A stretch of 64,000 bases of DNA from NCBI RefSeq assembly GCF_900188315.1, contig NZ_LT897781.1, positions 248,001 through 312,000 of the forward strand, read 5' to 3'. The stretch comes from Marinobacter sp. es.042 (GTDB taxonomy: Bacteria > Pseudomonadota > Gammaproteobacteria > Pseudomonadales > Oleiphilaceae). Shown here piece by piece: positions 32,209 through 40,633 of the stretch (the first letter of the stretch is position 1; each line of letters starts with the position of its first letter). A model generated the notes under the pieces. The model had not been told where the DNA came from and made no database searches. It saw only the letters and a list, made by a program, of their open reading frames with translations. The position numbers were made by a program, and so were the translations under genes.

Positions 32209-32223
32209 TTTAATGGTTATAAC
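32209..32223 (+). promoter_or_regulatory. Shared sulfur-region motif, site A
   Basis: TTTAATGGTTATAAC, the first of four related 15-mers (consensus roughly WTWWAWSSTTATAAC). It lies in the 278-base gap between the divergent persulfide dioxygenase and NifX-like genes. The rest of that gap is AT-rich and shows no other assignable element. Confidence 0.4.
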
Positions 32224-32434
32224 GATAGAGCTAAAAGGTATATCAATATTAATTGATCCTATAGGGTTAAGCGATTGATTCTTAATTCGTTGATTTTACC
32301 GTTGTTTTTCAGGGGGTGGTCAGAGAGAGGCGCTTGAAAGTGACTTTGTCACTGAACAAGTCGTTTGTGAGCGGTAGGGTTATAAATTCTGTCGATCGCT
32401 ATTGATTGATCGACATCCGACTGGTGAGGATCTG

Positions 32435-32746
32435 ATGAAAATAGCCGTAACAAGCCAGAATCGAAAAACCGTCACCCAGCATGCCGGCCGCTGCAGAAAA
32501 TTCTTAATCTTCCACATTGTCGAAGGGCTAGTCGTGAAAAAAGAGCTGCTCGAACTTCCCAAAGAGCAGTCATTCCGGGAGAGTTCGTCGCAGTTACCGC
32601 ATCCATTGGATGATGTTGATGTTCTGATCACTGGAGGCATGGGCTCTGGGTTGGCAATGCGCCTTCAAGAAAAAGGCATTGAGAGTATAACTACCGAAGA
32701 TGATGACCCTGAAGCGGCTATCCGAAGATATCTGAACATGTCATAG
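32435..32746 (+). CDS. NifX/NifB-type iron-molybdenum-cofactor-binding-fold protein
   Basis: A 103-residue protein of the dinitrogenase Fe-Mo cofactor-binding superfamily. It opens MKIAVTSQNRKTVTQHAGRCRKF and has the later VDVLITGGMGSGLAMRLQEKGI typical of this fold. Members bind metal-sulfur clusters or similar cofactors. No nitrogen-fixation gene is present, and similar orphan proteins often sit with sulfur or anaerobic metabolism genes. ATG 32435 follows GAGG by seven bases. It is divergent from the sulfide operon and 152 bases before a peroxiredoxin gene. Confidence 0.78.
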   Translation: MKIAVTSQNRKTVTQHAGRCRKFLIFHIVEGLVVKKELLELPKEQSFRESSSQLPHPLDDVDVLITGGMGSGLAMRLQEKGIESITTEDDDPEAAIRRYLNMS

Positions 32747-32791
32747 ATAGCTTTTTGTTGCGATGCCCTTTCGATTTGATAAGTCTATTCG

Positions 32792-32806
32792 TTCTATAGA
32801 TATAAC
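32792..32806 (+). promoter_or_regulatory. Shared sulfur-region motif, site B
   Basis: TTCTATAGATATAAC, matching site C (33602) at 11 of 15 positions, about 93 bases upstream of the peroxiredoxin ATG. Confidence 0.35.
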
Positions 32807-32898
32807 TATATTGGCTAACGGCCTGCGGACGGGTTACTGTAAGTCCGACATCAAGAGGCAGACAGCCTCCACCAGCAAAACTCGATAGGAGATATATT

Positions 32899-33525
32899 AT
32901 GAGCTTACTTCTTGGCGATACCGCCCCTGATTTCACCATCGACAGCACCGCCGGCCAGATCAACTTCCACGACTGGGCAGGTGATTCCTGGGTATTCTTC
33001 TTCAGCCACCCGGCCGACTTCACCCCGGTGTGCACCACCGAGATGGGCCGCACAGCTCAGCTGGCGAAAGAATTCGAAGCCCGCAACGTGAAGCCCCTGG
33101 GTCTTTCCACCGATACCGTGGAAGAGCACGTAAAGTGGATTGAAGACGTCAACGACACCCAGAACTGTGACCTCCAGTTCCCGATCGTTGCCGACGCTGA
33201 TCACAAAGTGGCCGAGCTGTATGAAATGATCCACGCCGGCGAGAGCGAAACCGCAGCCGTGCGCAGCGTCTTCATCATCGACCCGAACAAAAAGATTCGT
33301 CTGACCATGACTTACCCGATGGCGGTAGGCCGTAACTTCGACGAGATCCTCCGGGTCATCGACGCCCTGCAGTGTGGTGATGAGAACAAGTGCGCCCTGC
33401 CGGCCGACTGGCGCAAGGGTGACGACGTGATCATTCCGCCCTCCATTTCCAACGAGGAAGCCAAGGGCCTGTTCCCGAATGGCTGGAATGAAATCCGTCC
33501 GTACCTCCGCACCACCAAGCTTTAA
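32899..33525 (+). CDS. 1-Cys peroxiredoxin (Prx6 type)
   Basis: A 208-residue peroxiredoxin. The peroxidatic cysteine is in HPADFTPVCTTEMGRTAQL (about residues 35-53), and the C-terminal arm (ADHKVAELYEMIHA, then IRLTMTYPMAVGRNFDEILRVIDALQ) marks the Prx6/1-Cys group. It reduces hydrogen peroxide or organic peroxides and, in sulfur oxidisers, may act on persulfides. ATG 32899 follows AGGAG by about nine bases. The codon choice is strongly biased to C-ending codons, suggesting high expression. Confidence 0.92.
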   Translation: MSLLLGDTAPDFTIDSTAGQINFHDWAGDSWVFFFSHPADFTPVCTTEMGRTAQLAKEFEARNVKPLGLSTDTVEEHVKWIEDVNDTQNCDLQFPIVADADHKVAELYEMIHAGESETAAVRSVFIIDPNKKIRLTMTYPMAVGRNFDEILRVIDALQCGDENKCALPADWRKGDDVIIPPSISNEEAKGLFPNGWNEIRPYLRTTKL

Positions 33526-33543
33526 TCTGGTTCGCGGATAGAC

Positions 33544-33573
33544 AAAGGGGCTTGCCGTTTGGCGGGTCCCTTT
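33544..33573 (+). terminator. Hairpin after peroxiredoxin gene
   Basis: AAAGGGGCTTGCC (33544-33556) pairs with GGCGGGTCCCTTT (33561-33573) with three G-U pairs and a four-base loop, 18 bases past the stop. Only a weak T run follows, so it may be a terminator or an mRNA-protecting hairpin. Confidence 0.5.
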
Positions 33574-33601
33574 CGCGTTTTGATCTCGGTCAAACCAACG
33601 C

Positions 33602-33616
33602 TTATATGCTTATAAC
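33602..33616 (+). promoter_or_regulatory. Shared sulfur-region motif, site C
   Basis: TTATATGCTTATAAC, 78 bases before the rhodanese ATG. The closest match to site D (37200-37214). Confidence 0.4.
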
Positions 33617-33693
33617 TCCTGTTGAGAGCAGTACTCGTACGGGCGTATGTTGAAGAAAGAACAGGTGCCACCCGAATAGAGGAGGAATTCATT

Positions 33694-34239
33694 ATGAAAC
33701 AGATACTGACAGCCCTGCTTGTCACCTTCGCCATTGGCTTCAACGCCCAGGCGGAAGAAGCACTTTCCCTCACCCCACAGGAAACCTATGACATGGTTCA
33801 GGAGCAGGGAGACCAACTCCTGTTTGTAGATGTCCGGGATCCGGTTGAAATCATGTTTATCGGCTTTACCGACGTGATCGACAAGAATATCCCGTTCAAA
33901 CTCGCCGACCGCTCGACTTTCCTTGATGACAAGGGTCGATTTGCCATGAACACCAATCCGGAGTTCGCTTCACAGGTAGAGGAAGCCCTGAAAGAAAAAG
34001 GCCTGACCAAGGATGATCTGGTCATCACCATGTGCCGTTCCGGCTCCAGCCGTGGCAAACCGAGCGCGGAATACCTGCTGGAGCGAGGCTTTACCAATGT
34101 GAAATACATTGACCACGGGTTCCAGGGCAGTGGTGCCAAAGAGGGCGAGAAGAAAGGCATGAGAATCGTGAACGGCTGGCAGAACGAGGGGCTGCCATGG
34201 TCCATGACGCTAAACCCCGAAAAAATCTATCGTCCTTAA
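33694..34239 (+). CDS. Periplasmic rhodanese-like sulfurtransferase
   Basis: A 181-residue exported protein. Residues 1-20 are a signal peptide ending FNAQAEE. A single rhodanese domain follows, with LLFVDVRDPVEIMFIG near the start and the active-site loop ITMCRSGSSRGKPSAEYL (about residues 111-128). The Cys carries sulfane sulfur. The CRSGSSRG loop matches periplasmic rhodaneses found beside sulfur-oxidation or cytochrome genes. The C-terminal KGMRIVNGWQNEGLPWSMTLNPEKIYRP tail is typical of this subgroup. ATG 33694 follows GAGGAGG by eight bases. Confidence 0.88.
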   Translation: MKQILTALLVTFAIGFNAQAEEALSLTPQETYDMVQEQGDQLLFVDVRDPVEIMFIGFTDVIDKNIPFKLADRSTFLDDKGRFAMNTNPEFASQVEEALKEKGLTKDDLVITMCRSGSSRGKPSAEYLLERGFTNVKYIDHGFQGSGAKEGEKKGMRIVNGWQNEGLPWSMTLNPEKIYRP

Positions 34240-34413
34240 TCCAGATCATCAATCTTACCGACTCTGAAGTCGCGTCAGCAGGGAGTCTCTGGAAACCGAT
34301 TTGGCCCTTTACCGGGGCCGGGGAGTCAGGAGCGTGCAGGTTTTCGCTCTCGACCGCTTCCCCTATCTGTTTGGGAGGCTCTCTGCCCGATTAGCTCTGG
34401 CCGGGGTACTGGA

Positions 34414-34668
34414 TTGCTCCGGTTTTTCTGTCTCCGGGGTGGAGCGGCCACCCGCCACAGCAAATTCGAGGCCCTTCAAGGCCTTTTGGAGAATGCTCAG
34501 GAGGTCACTGAGGCCTGCCTGGGCTGCCATACCGAAGCGGGCAAACAAATCCGCCCAACCACCCATTGGACCTCGAAGAACACCGGTAGAGAGCCTGCGG
34601 CTATTCCTCAATGCAGATCGCCCGGCAGTGAACCGCTTGGGCGGTCTTTCCAATCAGAACCGCGATAA
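34414..34668 (+). pseudogene. Decayed N-terminal fragment of an octaheme (tetrathionate reductase-type) cytochrome c
   Basis: In the frame starting TTG 34414, bases 34456-34560 encode HSKFEALQGLLENAQEV followed by TEACLGCHTEAGKQI and a following HWT. This matches the start of octaheme tetrathionate reductase/HAO-like cytochromes, whose first haem site is ACLSCHTEAAKQ. The CxxCH is at 34516-34530. After it the frame loses similarity and stops at 34668 within the 3' end of the convergent SLAC1 gene. The rest of the haem-binding protein is absent, and no proper signal peptide precedes it. The remaining gap, 34240-34413, shows nothing assignable. Confidence 0.6.
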
Positions 34669-35563
34669 GCACTGTGAGCAGGCCTAGCAGGAGGAAACCG
34701 AGACCTTTGAAGAACACGAGTTGCAGCTGCTCGTACATGACGAACGTGGCGATCGTCATGGCCGCCATCGGGAACGAGTAGGCCCACCATGAAAGAAAGA
34801 ACTCCAGCCGAAAGAACCTGGAGGCCTGAGTTATCAGCATCAGGGTAAGAAAGATCGCAACGTAGTAAAGCACCCGTCCAAAGGCGTTTACCTCGCCAAC
34901 CAGCTGAAACCACGAAATAAAACCCACGGCAGGCGGCGCGATGAGGATAAACAAAGTGGGCAGGAGTTTGGCCGGGAGCGGCTGATGAAAAAACATCCGG
35001 TAGAAAATGATGGTCAACAAAACCAGCCAGAAAACCAGACCAATGCTGAAGAAGAACCAGGAAATTTCCGGGGAGGCATGCTGCACGCCTGCAATGGGTA
35101 CAAGGATGTTGCCCACGATTGGAATAAACCAGGCCGGGTTGATGTGGGCAACTTCAAAGTGGGTCTGGTGTAGCCAGGCTGATAGAACGTAGAGAGTGAA
35201 GCCAAGATGAAGGACCGTGCCCAGGCTCCAAAGGATGAGTGACACCGCAGTGCTATAGGGTAACAGCGCGATACTTAACAGAATCAGACCAATCGATATG
35301 GTGGGGAAGAAATTTAGTTTGACCGGATGAGCAAACTCCGCTTTTACTTCGCCCGGATATTTCATGATCTTGGCCAGATAAAGCATCAGCAGAGCAACAA
35401 ATCCGATGATGGTCAGCCCGAGCAATACGGGGCTAGGTTTCCAGGGAATTCCAAGTAAGCCCTCCACACGGTGCCAGGCGATGGTAAACCCGGTCATTCC
35501 CATCACAACGGCGAACCATGAAATCGGAAAGTTCTGCAATCGGGAAGTCCGCACTTCCGTCAT
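34601..35563 (-). CDS. SLAC1/TDT-family anion channel or transporter
   Basis: A 320-residue protein with ten predicted membrane helices and the TDT/SLAC1 (TehA-like) pattern, beginning NFPISWFAVVMGMTGFTIAW. Family members conduct nitrate, chloride, C4-dicarboxylates or sulfite (yeast Ssu1). In this sulfur-oxidising setting, sulfite efflux is an attractive role but is inference. ATG 35563 follows AAGGAGG by eight bases. It is 71 bases downstream of the DsrE-like gene and likely cotranscribed. Confidence 0.85.
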   Translation of the reverse strand: MTEVRTSRLQNFPISWFAVVMGMTGFTIAWHRVEGLLGIPWKPSPVLLGLTIIGFVALLMLYLAKIMKYPGEVKAEFAHPVKLNFFPTISIGLILLSIALLPYSTAVSLILWSLGTVLHLGFTLYVLSAWLHQTHFEVAHINPAWFIPIVGNILVPIAGVQHASPEISWFFFSIGLVFWLVLLTIIFYRMFFHQPLPAKLLPTLFILIAPPAVGFISWFQLVGEVNAFGRVLYYVAIFLTLMLITQASRFFRLEFFLSWWAYSFPMAAMTIATFVMYEQLQLVFFKGLGFLLLGLLTVLIAVLIGKTAQAVHCRAICIEE

Positions 35564-35634
35564 CCGTCTACCTCCTTTTCGTAAGACTCAGCAAAGGTTG
35601 CCCCGTACACCCGGGGCAACCCGATCCTCAATGC

Positions 35635-36078
35635 TCAGAACGTGAACGTACGCATCTTTGAGTTCAGCATCTGGCCGGCCATTTCCGGCGGCATGGCAAC
35701 GCCCACGCCCTCAATCAGATCGTCCTTGCCGTAGTCGCTGTTCGGAAGATACAGCGCACAGACCTTCGCCTCACCACCATTTTTCAACAGACCGCGCAGC
35801 ATCTGCCCCGGAGTCACATCTTTGGGTTTGAGCGCGGGCGCTTCGTAGGACTTAAGTGCCAGGTCACCGGCTTTGTCGCACAGCAGCACGTTTACCTTGG
35901 CTCCCTGCTGGGCCATGGTGTTCGAAAGCACCATCGCCATGCCCTGTGTCTGCAGCGAATCGCTGGACAGGATCACCAGCACTTCTTCAACACCCCCTTT
36001 ATGACTGTCGGCATGAACGCTGAAAGGTACGGCTGCAATCACCGCTGCCGCGGCGATGGCTTTGATTGACTTGATCAT
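35635..36078 (-). CDS. Periplasmic DsrE-like protein
   Basis: A 147-residue exported protein. Residues 1-23 are a signal peptide ending VHADS. The mature part follows the DsrE/DsrF-like fold: VEEVLVILSSDSLQTQGMAMVLSNTMAQQGAKVNVLLCDKAGDLAL, and a second cysteine in GEAKVCALYLPNSDY. Cytoplasmic DsrE proteins shuttle sulfane sulfur through a cysteine; periplasmic versions near SQR or rhodanese genes are less studied. ATG 36078 follows AAGGAG by nine bases. Confidence 0.72.
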   Translation of the reverse strand: MIKSIKAIAAAAVIAAVPFSVHADSHKGGVEEVLVILSSDSLQTQGMAMVLSNTMAQQGAKVNVLLCDKAGDLALKSYEAPALKPKDVTPGQMLRGLLKNGGEAKVCALYLPNSDYGKDDLIEGVGVAMPPEMAGQMLNSKMRTFTF

Positions 36079-36189
36079 GGGAAAAGCTCCTTTTTGGTGG
36101 ATCGAATAACTTCGAAGCTAATGTATCCGGCCAGGGAGTGGCCTTCAGTGACAAAGTCACTCAACTCTGGCCAGCAGTTCTTCACCCAC

Positions 36190-36217
36190 AAAAAAAGCCG
36201 GGCTTTATCGGCCCGGC
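36190..36217 (-). terminator. Rho-independent terminator after the second persulfide dioxygenase gene
   Basis: On the minus strand, a seven-base-pair stem GCCGGGC/GCCCGGC with a seven-base loop runs directly into seven T residues, 28 bases beyond the stop codon at 36246. Confidence 0.9.
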
Positions 36218-36245
36218 AAAGGGGTTGTGTGCTCGCTCTCCAGGG

Positions 36246-37154
36246 TTATTCCCAGGCAGCACCCTCAAGTGCGTCCAATGGAATCTTCAGATACCGTCTG
36301 CCGTTGGCTTCCGGCTCGGGAAGGCGTCCACCCCGGGTGTTGACCTGCAGCGCATGCAGAATCAATTTCGGCATCGGCAACTCGCTGTCACGGGTGTTCC
36401 GGAGCTCCACATACTCGGCTTCGGAGGTTTCAGCCAGGTGCTTGTTCGCCTGCTTCTGCTCGCCAACGGTGCTTTCCCATTCAGGTTCACGACCACCGGG
36501 CATGTAATCATGACCGGTGAACAGGCGGGTCTCGTCCGGCAGGGCCAGAATGGCCTGGATGGAATCCCATAGCTGATGGGCGTCTCCCCCGGGGAAGTCC
36601 GCGCGGGCAGTGCCGAAATCCGGTTGGAAAATGGTGTCGTGCACGAACGCCGCGTCACCGATCACATAGGTAACAGAAGCCAGTGTATGACCGGGTGAAA
36701 ACATCACCCGGCCCTGCAGATTGCCAACCCGGAACTCGTCCCCGGCACGGAACAGATGGTCCCACTGTGAACCGTCGGCCGGAAAATCGGGCCAGTTATA
36801 GATGCCCTTCCACAGTTCCTGAACGCCAGTCACATAGCCACCGATCGCGGTCGGAGCGTCGGTCTTTTCTTTAAGATACTGGGCTGCCGAGAAGTGGTCG
36901 GCGTGAGGGTGGGTATCCAGGACCCACTGCACCTCAAAGCCCTGATCGCGCACGTAATCCAGAAGTTCGTCGGCATGGTGTGTTGCCGTTGCGCCTGACT
37001 TTTCATCGTAATCCAGCACTGGATCGATAATGGCACATTGTTTCGTTTCCGGATCGCTTACTACGTACTGGACACTGAACGTTCTTGGATCAAAAAACCC
37101 GGCCACATTCGGTGTGCCGGCGTGTTTTGCAGGTGATTGCTGGAAAGTCCTCAT
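36246..37154 (-). CDS. Persulfide dioxygenase-like MBL-fold protein (second copy)
   Basis: A 302-residue ETHE1-like protein. The metal motif is DTHPHADHFSAAQYL (about residues 80-94), with SPGHTLASVTYVIGDAAFVHDTIF further on. It shares overall layout with the copy at 31290-32156 but differs throughout, so the two are old paralogues. Its N-terminus has an extra ~20 residues. Longer spacer segments (WKGIYNWPDFPADGSQWDHLF) match the proteobacterial ETHE1 subgroup that lacks the DUF442 partner. ATG 37154 follows AGGGGGA. It is a single-gene unit with its own promoter region and terminator. Confidence 0.88.
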   Translation of the reverse strand: MRTFQQSPAKHAGTPNVAGFFDPRTFSVQYVVSDPETKQCAIIDPVLDYDEKSGATATHHADELLDYVRDQGFEVQWVLDTHPHADHFSAAQYLKEKTDAPTAIGGYVTGVQELWKGIYNWPDFPADGSQWDHLFRAGDEFRVGNLQGRVMFSPGHTLASVTYVIGDAAFVHDTIFQPDFGTARADFPGGDAHQLWDSIQAILALPDETRLFTGHDYMPGGREPEWESTVGEQKQANKHLAETSEAEYVELRNTRDSELPMPKLILHALQVNTRGGRLPEPEANGRRYLKIPLDALEGAAWE

Positions 37155-37199
37155 AAGTGAGTCCCCCTCAACGCTAAAAACGCGCCTTCGGTTAATTTG

Positions 37200-37214
37200 G
37201 TTATAAGGTTATAT
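37200..37214 (-). promoter_or_regulatory. Shared sulfur-region motif, site D
   Basis: Minus-strand ATATAACCTTATAAC, 45 bases upstream of the second persulfide dioxygenase start. It contains TATAAC twice with an eight-base period, like site C. The remainder of 37155-37570 holds one weak terminator-like hairpin (37368-37387) and no gene I can support. Confidence 0.4.
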
Positions 37215-37570
37215 CTGAATGCTTTAGAAGGCTAATTGAGATGAGGCATTGAGCTAATGAGCAAAACCTAACGTTGCCGAATTTGAGTGGGCGATGCTGC
37301 GTGGAGTCGATGAATTCAGTTGGAAAACATATGGACTTATCCAGATGCGCGTGACGGACCCCATCCCCAAACGGAGTTTGGTTTTTGGACATTGACTGAT
37401 TAATTCGAATGCTCGCTATGAGGCCGTACCGGCCAATTTATTGAGTCCATTCCCGGTACTGTCATAGCGACATGACCATCTGATATTGAAACTCGGCCCG
37501 GCGTAACACACAATCAGGCTCACTGAAGTAAACAAACGCTCACTTTAATTTCGGTAGAGAGGTAGAACAG

Positions 37571-38269
37571 GTGACTGATCTGGTAAGTTATGATTTGAAA
37601 GACGGTGTTGCGACGATTGCCATCAGCAATGGCAAGGCCAATGCCCTGAGCCAGGAAGTGTTCGAGGGGCTCAATGCCGCGCTGGATCGGGCAGAGCAGG
37701 ATAAGGCCGTGGTGATCCTGACCGGCCAGCCAGGCGTGTTCTCTGCCGGATATGACCTGAAAGAAATGCAGAAGGGGCCGAAAGAGGCAGCTGCGCTGGT
37801 CAAGACCGGCTCCACCTTTACCCGCCGTCTGGCGGCGTTCCCGTTGCCGATTATCGGTGCCTGTAGCGGTCATGCCATTGCCAAGGGCGCGTTTATTCTG
37901 CTGTCAGTGGATCACCGAATTGGTATTGAGGGGCCCTTTAAGCTGGGCCTGAATGAAGTGGCCATCGGCATGACCATGCACCATGCCGGGATTGAAATTG
38001 CCCGCCATCGGCTGGCGCCGGCTCACTTCTACCGTTCCGTTGTGAATGCCGAAATATACAATCCGGAAGGCGCCGTAGAGGCGGGCTTCCTGGATGAGGT
38101 TGTTGCCCAGGACAAGCTGGTGGAGCGGGCTACCGAACTGGCGCTCCATTTCAAAACCCTGAACATGCGCGCCCATCGTGAAACCAAGGTGAAGGCCAAG
38201 GCGGACTATCTGGCGCTGCTGGATCGTTGCATCGAGCAGGACGCAGAGCACCTTGGCCTGAACGGCTAG
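37571..38269 (+). CDS. Crotonase/enoyl-CoA hydratase-family protein
   Basis: A 232-residue crotonase-fold protein. Typical blocks are VVILTGQPGVFSAGYDLKEM (about residues 48-67) and GACSGHAIAKGAFILLSVDHRIG (about 97-119). The oxyanion glycine stretch reads AIAKGA rather than ALGGGC, and the catalytic Glu position falls in LGLNEVAIGMTM, so the substrate and chemistry may differ from true hydratases. The start is GTG 37571 after a GAGAGG site. It is convergent with the LemA-fusion gene, with one base between their stops. Confidence 0.8.
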   Translation: MTDLVSYDLKDGVATIAISNGKANALSQEVFEGLNAALDRAEQDKAVVILTGQPGVFSAGYDLKEMQKGPKEAAALVKTGSTFTRRLAAFPLPIIGACSGHAIAKGAFILLSVDHRIGIEGPFKLGLNEVAIGMTMHHAGIEIARHRLAPAHFYRSVVNAEIYNPEGAVEAGFLDEVVAQDKLVERATELALHFKTLNMRAHRETKVKAKADYLALLDRCIEQDAEHLGLNG

Positions 38270-38270
38270 T

Positions 38271-40472
38271 TCAGGTTTCCGAACTGAACTGCGGCGCTTC
38301 ACGAAAACGGAACAGCTTTGCCAGGATCACGTCCGGGAACGACTGGATCCGCGTGTTGTAGATCATGGCACTCTCGGTAAAGCTGTTTCGCAGCAGTGAA
38401 AGGTAGTTTTCCGTCTCTGCCATGATCGACATGAATTTCTGAATCACCTCATTGTTTTTCAGGTCCGGATATCCCTCGATCCGGGCCTGAAGTGCAGTTG
38501 TTACCTTCTTTTCAAACTGCATCAACTTGTCTGCCTGCCCTTTCGAGCTCATTTCGACAGGGTCTGCGCTGCGTAACTGGGCAATGGCTTTCAGTAGTTG
38601 CTTTTCATGGGCCAGAGACGCCTTGACGACTTTCTCGAGGTTGGGCCAGAGCTCATGGCGTTGCTGGAGAATGGTGTCGATATTGGCGGCTGCCCGGTCC
38701 ACCCGGTTTTTCAGGAACACAATGTCGTTGTAGTGCAGTATTCCGGTGTAGATGAGCAAGATGATCGGTACCGTAAGAGCCGACAGAATCAGATTGTCCG
38801 GGCTGAAACCGCCGTCTGCAGCAAACAGTGCGGTGGTGGAGAACAGGAACAACCCGAGTGTCAGGGCGATGCCCGCGAAACCCCGTGCCCCTCGGTCCAG
38901 CACAATGTCTTCCTCTTCATTACCGCTGATCAGGAAGGGTGAGGCTTCGTCCTTCTGGATGGTGAGACGGTCTGGCTGATCGCGATCCAGGCCGGCAAAG
39001 CCCAGGCAGTAAACGTTCACGAAGGTATCGAGGAAGCGCACGGTGTAACGCCTGTCGCCCTGGCGCTCTGAATGGTACTGCGGATATTCGATCTTCGCAC
39101 CGTCTGGCTGGACCAGAACCTTTCCCTCGCTGTCTTCCAGCCAGAAAGGTGCTCGTTCTTCCCGATGCTCGATGACTCGCCATTTCTCGTTTTTTCCGGA
39201 GCCACGCTTTTCCTCCACCTTGTAGTCGAAGGCCACGCATTTCTCGTTTTTCAGTGGATCCCGGAGAGGAGGGTGCTCATCATCGACATCCACCATCGCC
39301 TTGAGCTCCGAGAGACCAAAACTGAGTCCCCGGGTGCTGCTGGTGGGCACCGCTTCGATCAGGCGCTTGAATTTGACGGTGCGGATGGACAGCCACAACA
39401 GCAGCAGGGCGGCGATAATGCTGGCCACTGCAAGCCCTCGGCTCGTCCAGGCATGCTGGTACCGGCCAGCAGGCTGGCTGGCGACAATGGATCGGGCAAT
39501 GCTGGCGGTCTGCTCGTCAAGCTCAGGGACTGGCAGGCGATTCTGAACCACGCTCCGGAACATCCAGCGGTCCAGCCAGCCACTGGTGCTCTGGCGGATC
39601 AGTTGCTGTAAAGCAGCGACGTCGGCAAGCACGATTGAGCGCGCGCTTGTTTCGTCGATTTTTTGATAGCGGGCTTCATACAAGTTGGCGATGGCAGACC
39701 ATTCCTGCCGGAGTTTGTTGATACCCAGTACCGAAAGTGTTCCAGAGACCGCAAAAGTCATCACCAACACGTACACCCAGAACCGGTGAATCCTGATAAG
39801 CGGAAGTATCAGTGCGATGCCCAGAGCCAGCAGACCCGTTGCTATGGAAATGCGGATGGCAGCGTCGAAGAACCGGTCGCCACTGTCCGCGGCCAGGGTG
39901 TTCCTGGATACCATGGCTGGCAGGCTGAAGTCCTCGAGGCCAGCAAAGTCAAGCGATGTGCTTTCGCTGCTGTATTGGCCGATCACCCGAGCTGTGTGGC
40001 CGGGAACCAGCGCCCACTCAGAATAGATTCGCCGGCCGGACTGTTGGCGATAGGTTCGGTCCAGTATCCATTCCGCTGCGTCAGGATTGCCGCCCGCTGC
40101 CACAGTGACGGAGCCGGTCTGGTCCCTGAGCAGGAAATTGCGACCCCGAGCTCCGGAATCCAGGGTGCGGATACGCAGATCACCGTCGGAGTCGCGATAT
40201 TCCTCTTCCAGTTTGTACCGGTAGTAGACCGCTTCGGTTTTGGAATAGGGCGTTTCCAGAGTTCCCAGCTGATCCGTGATTTCTCCCGCGATCACATAAG
40301 GCCCGGTGGTCAGAGCCCCGACGGGCGTCTCCGGGAGTCGTTCCAGTTGCCGGGCCTCAGTGAGCTTGCCGAGACCTGTTGTCATTGCGTAATAGCTGCC
40401 GGCCAGGCAGGCGACCGCAATAATGGCGGTAATAATCCGGCCGGGAATGCTGGCGATATTGAAACGCCTCAT
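38271..40472 (-). CDS. Membrane protein with two GIDE-like regions fused to a C-terminal LemA domain
   Basis: A 733-residue protein. A membrane helix at ~10-30 is followed by a GIDE-like extracytoplasmic domain at ~50-190 (VIAGEITDQLGTLETPYSKTEAVYYRYKLEEE). Two helices lie around 210-260 and another around 365-385. A second GIDE-like segment spans ~395-525 (EKCVAFDYKVEEKRGSG, APFWLEDSEGKVLVQPDG). After two more helices comes a LemA domain at ~545-733 (NDIVFLKNRVDRAAANIDTI, RHELWPNLEKVVKASLAHE). LemA and GIDE are usually separate proteins that often adjoin. ATG 40472 follows AAGGACC by nine bases; the open frame to 40748 antisense to the aldolase remnant is not likely coding. Confidence 0.8.
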   Translation of the reverse strand: MRRFNIASIPGRIITAIIAVACLAGSYYAMTTGLGKLTEARQLERLPETPVGALTTGPYVIAGEITDQLGTLETPYSKTEAVYYRYKLEEEYRDSDGDLRIRTLDSGARGRNFLLRDQTGSVTVAAGGNPDAAEWILDRTYRQQSGRRIYSEWALVPGHTARVIGQYSSESTSLDFAGLEDFSLPAMVSRNTLAADSGDRFFDAAIRISIATGLLALGIALILPLIRIHRFWVYVLVMTFAVSGTLSVLGINKLRQEWSAIANLYEARYQKIDETSARSIVLADVAALQQLIRQSTSGWLDRWMFRSVVQNRLPVPELDEQTASIARSIVASQPAGRYQHAWTSRGLAVASIIAALLLLWLSIRTVKFKRLIEAVPTSSTRGLSFGLSELKAMVDVDDEHPPLRDPLKNEKCVAFDYKVEEKRGSGKNEKWRVIEHREERAPFWLEDSEGKVLVQPDGAKIEYPQYHSERQGDRRYTVRFLDTFVNVYCLGFAGLDRDQPDRLTIQKDEASPFLISGNEEEDIVLDRGARGFAGIALTLGLFLFSTTALFAADGGFSPDNLILSALTVPIILLIYTGILHYNDIVFLKNRVDRAAANIDTILQQRHELWPNLEKVVKASLAHEKQLLKAIAQLRSADPVEMSSKGQADKLMQFEKKVTTALQARIEGYPDLKNNEVIQKFMSIMAETENYLSLLRNSFTESAMIYNTRIQSFPDVILAKLFRFREAPQFSSET

Positions 40473-40633
40473 GGCAAGAGGGTCCTTATGATGATGGCTT
40501 TCAGGGGCACGAGTATAAAGTATCGGGCTTCGCCATTCCGCCGATCCGGTGGCAACCGGGTGATTGGCAAGTTGGCAACGGCTGGCGGTTCCTATAACGT
40601 TAAAGGCTTTCCTTTCAGTTTTCAGGAGCGGTT

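Noticed and set aside
32435..32746. Nitrogen-fixation locus suggested by a NifX-like protein
   Set aside because: No nif structural or assembly genes are present; the fold is common in non-diazotrophs.
32813..32826. Sigma54 promoter (GG-N10-GC) upstream of the peroxiredoxin gene
   Set aside because: Only the two invariant dinucleotides match; the flanking TGGCAC and TTGCW positions do not.
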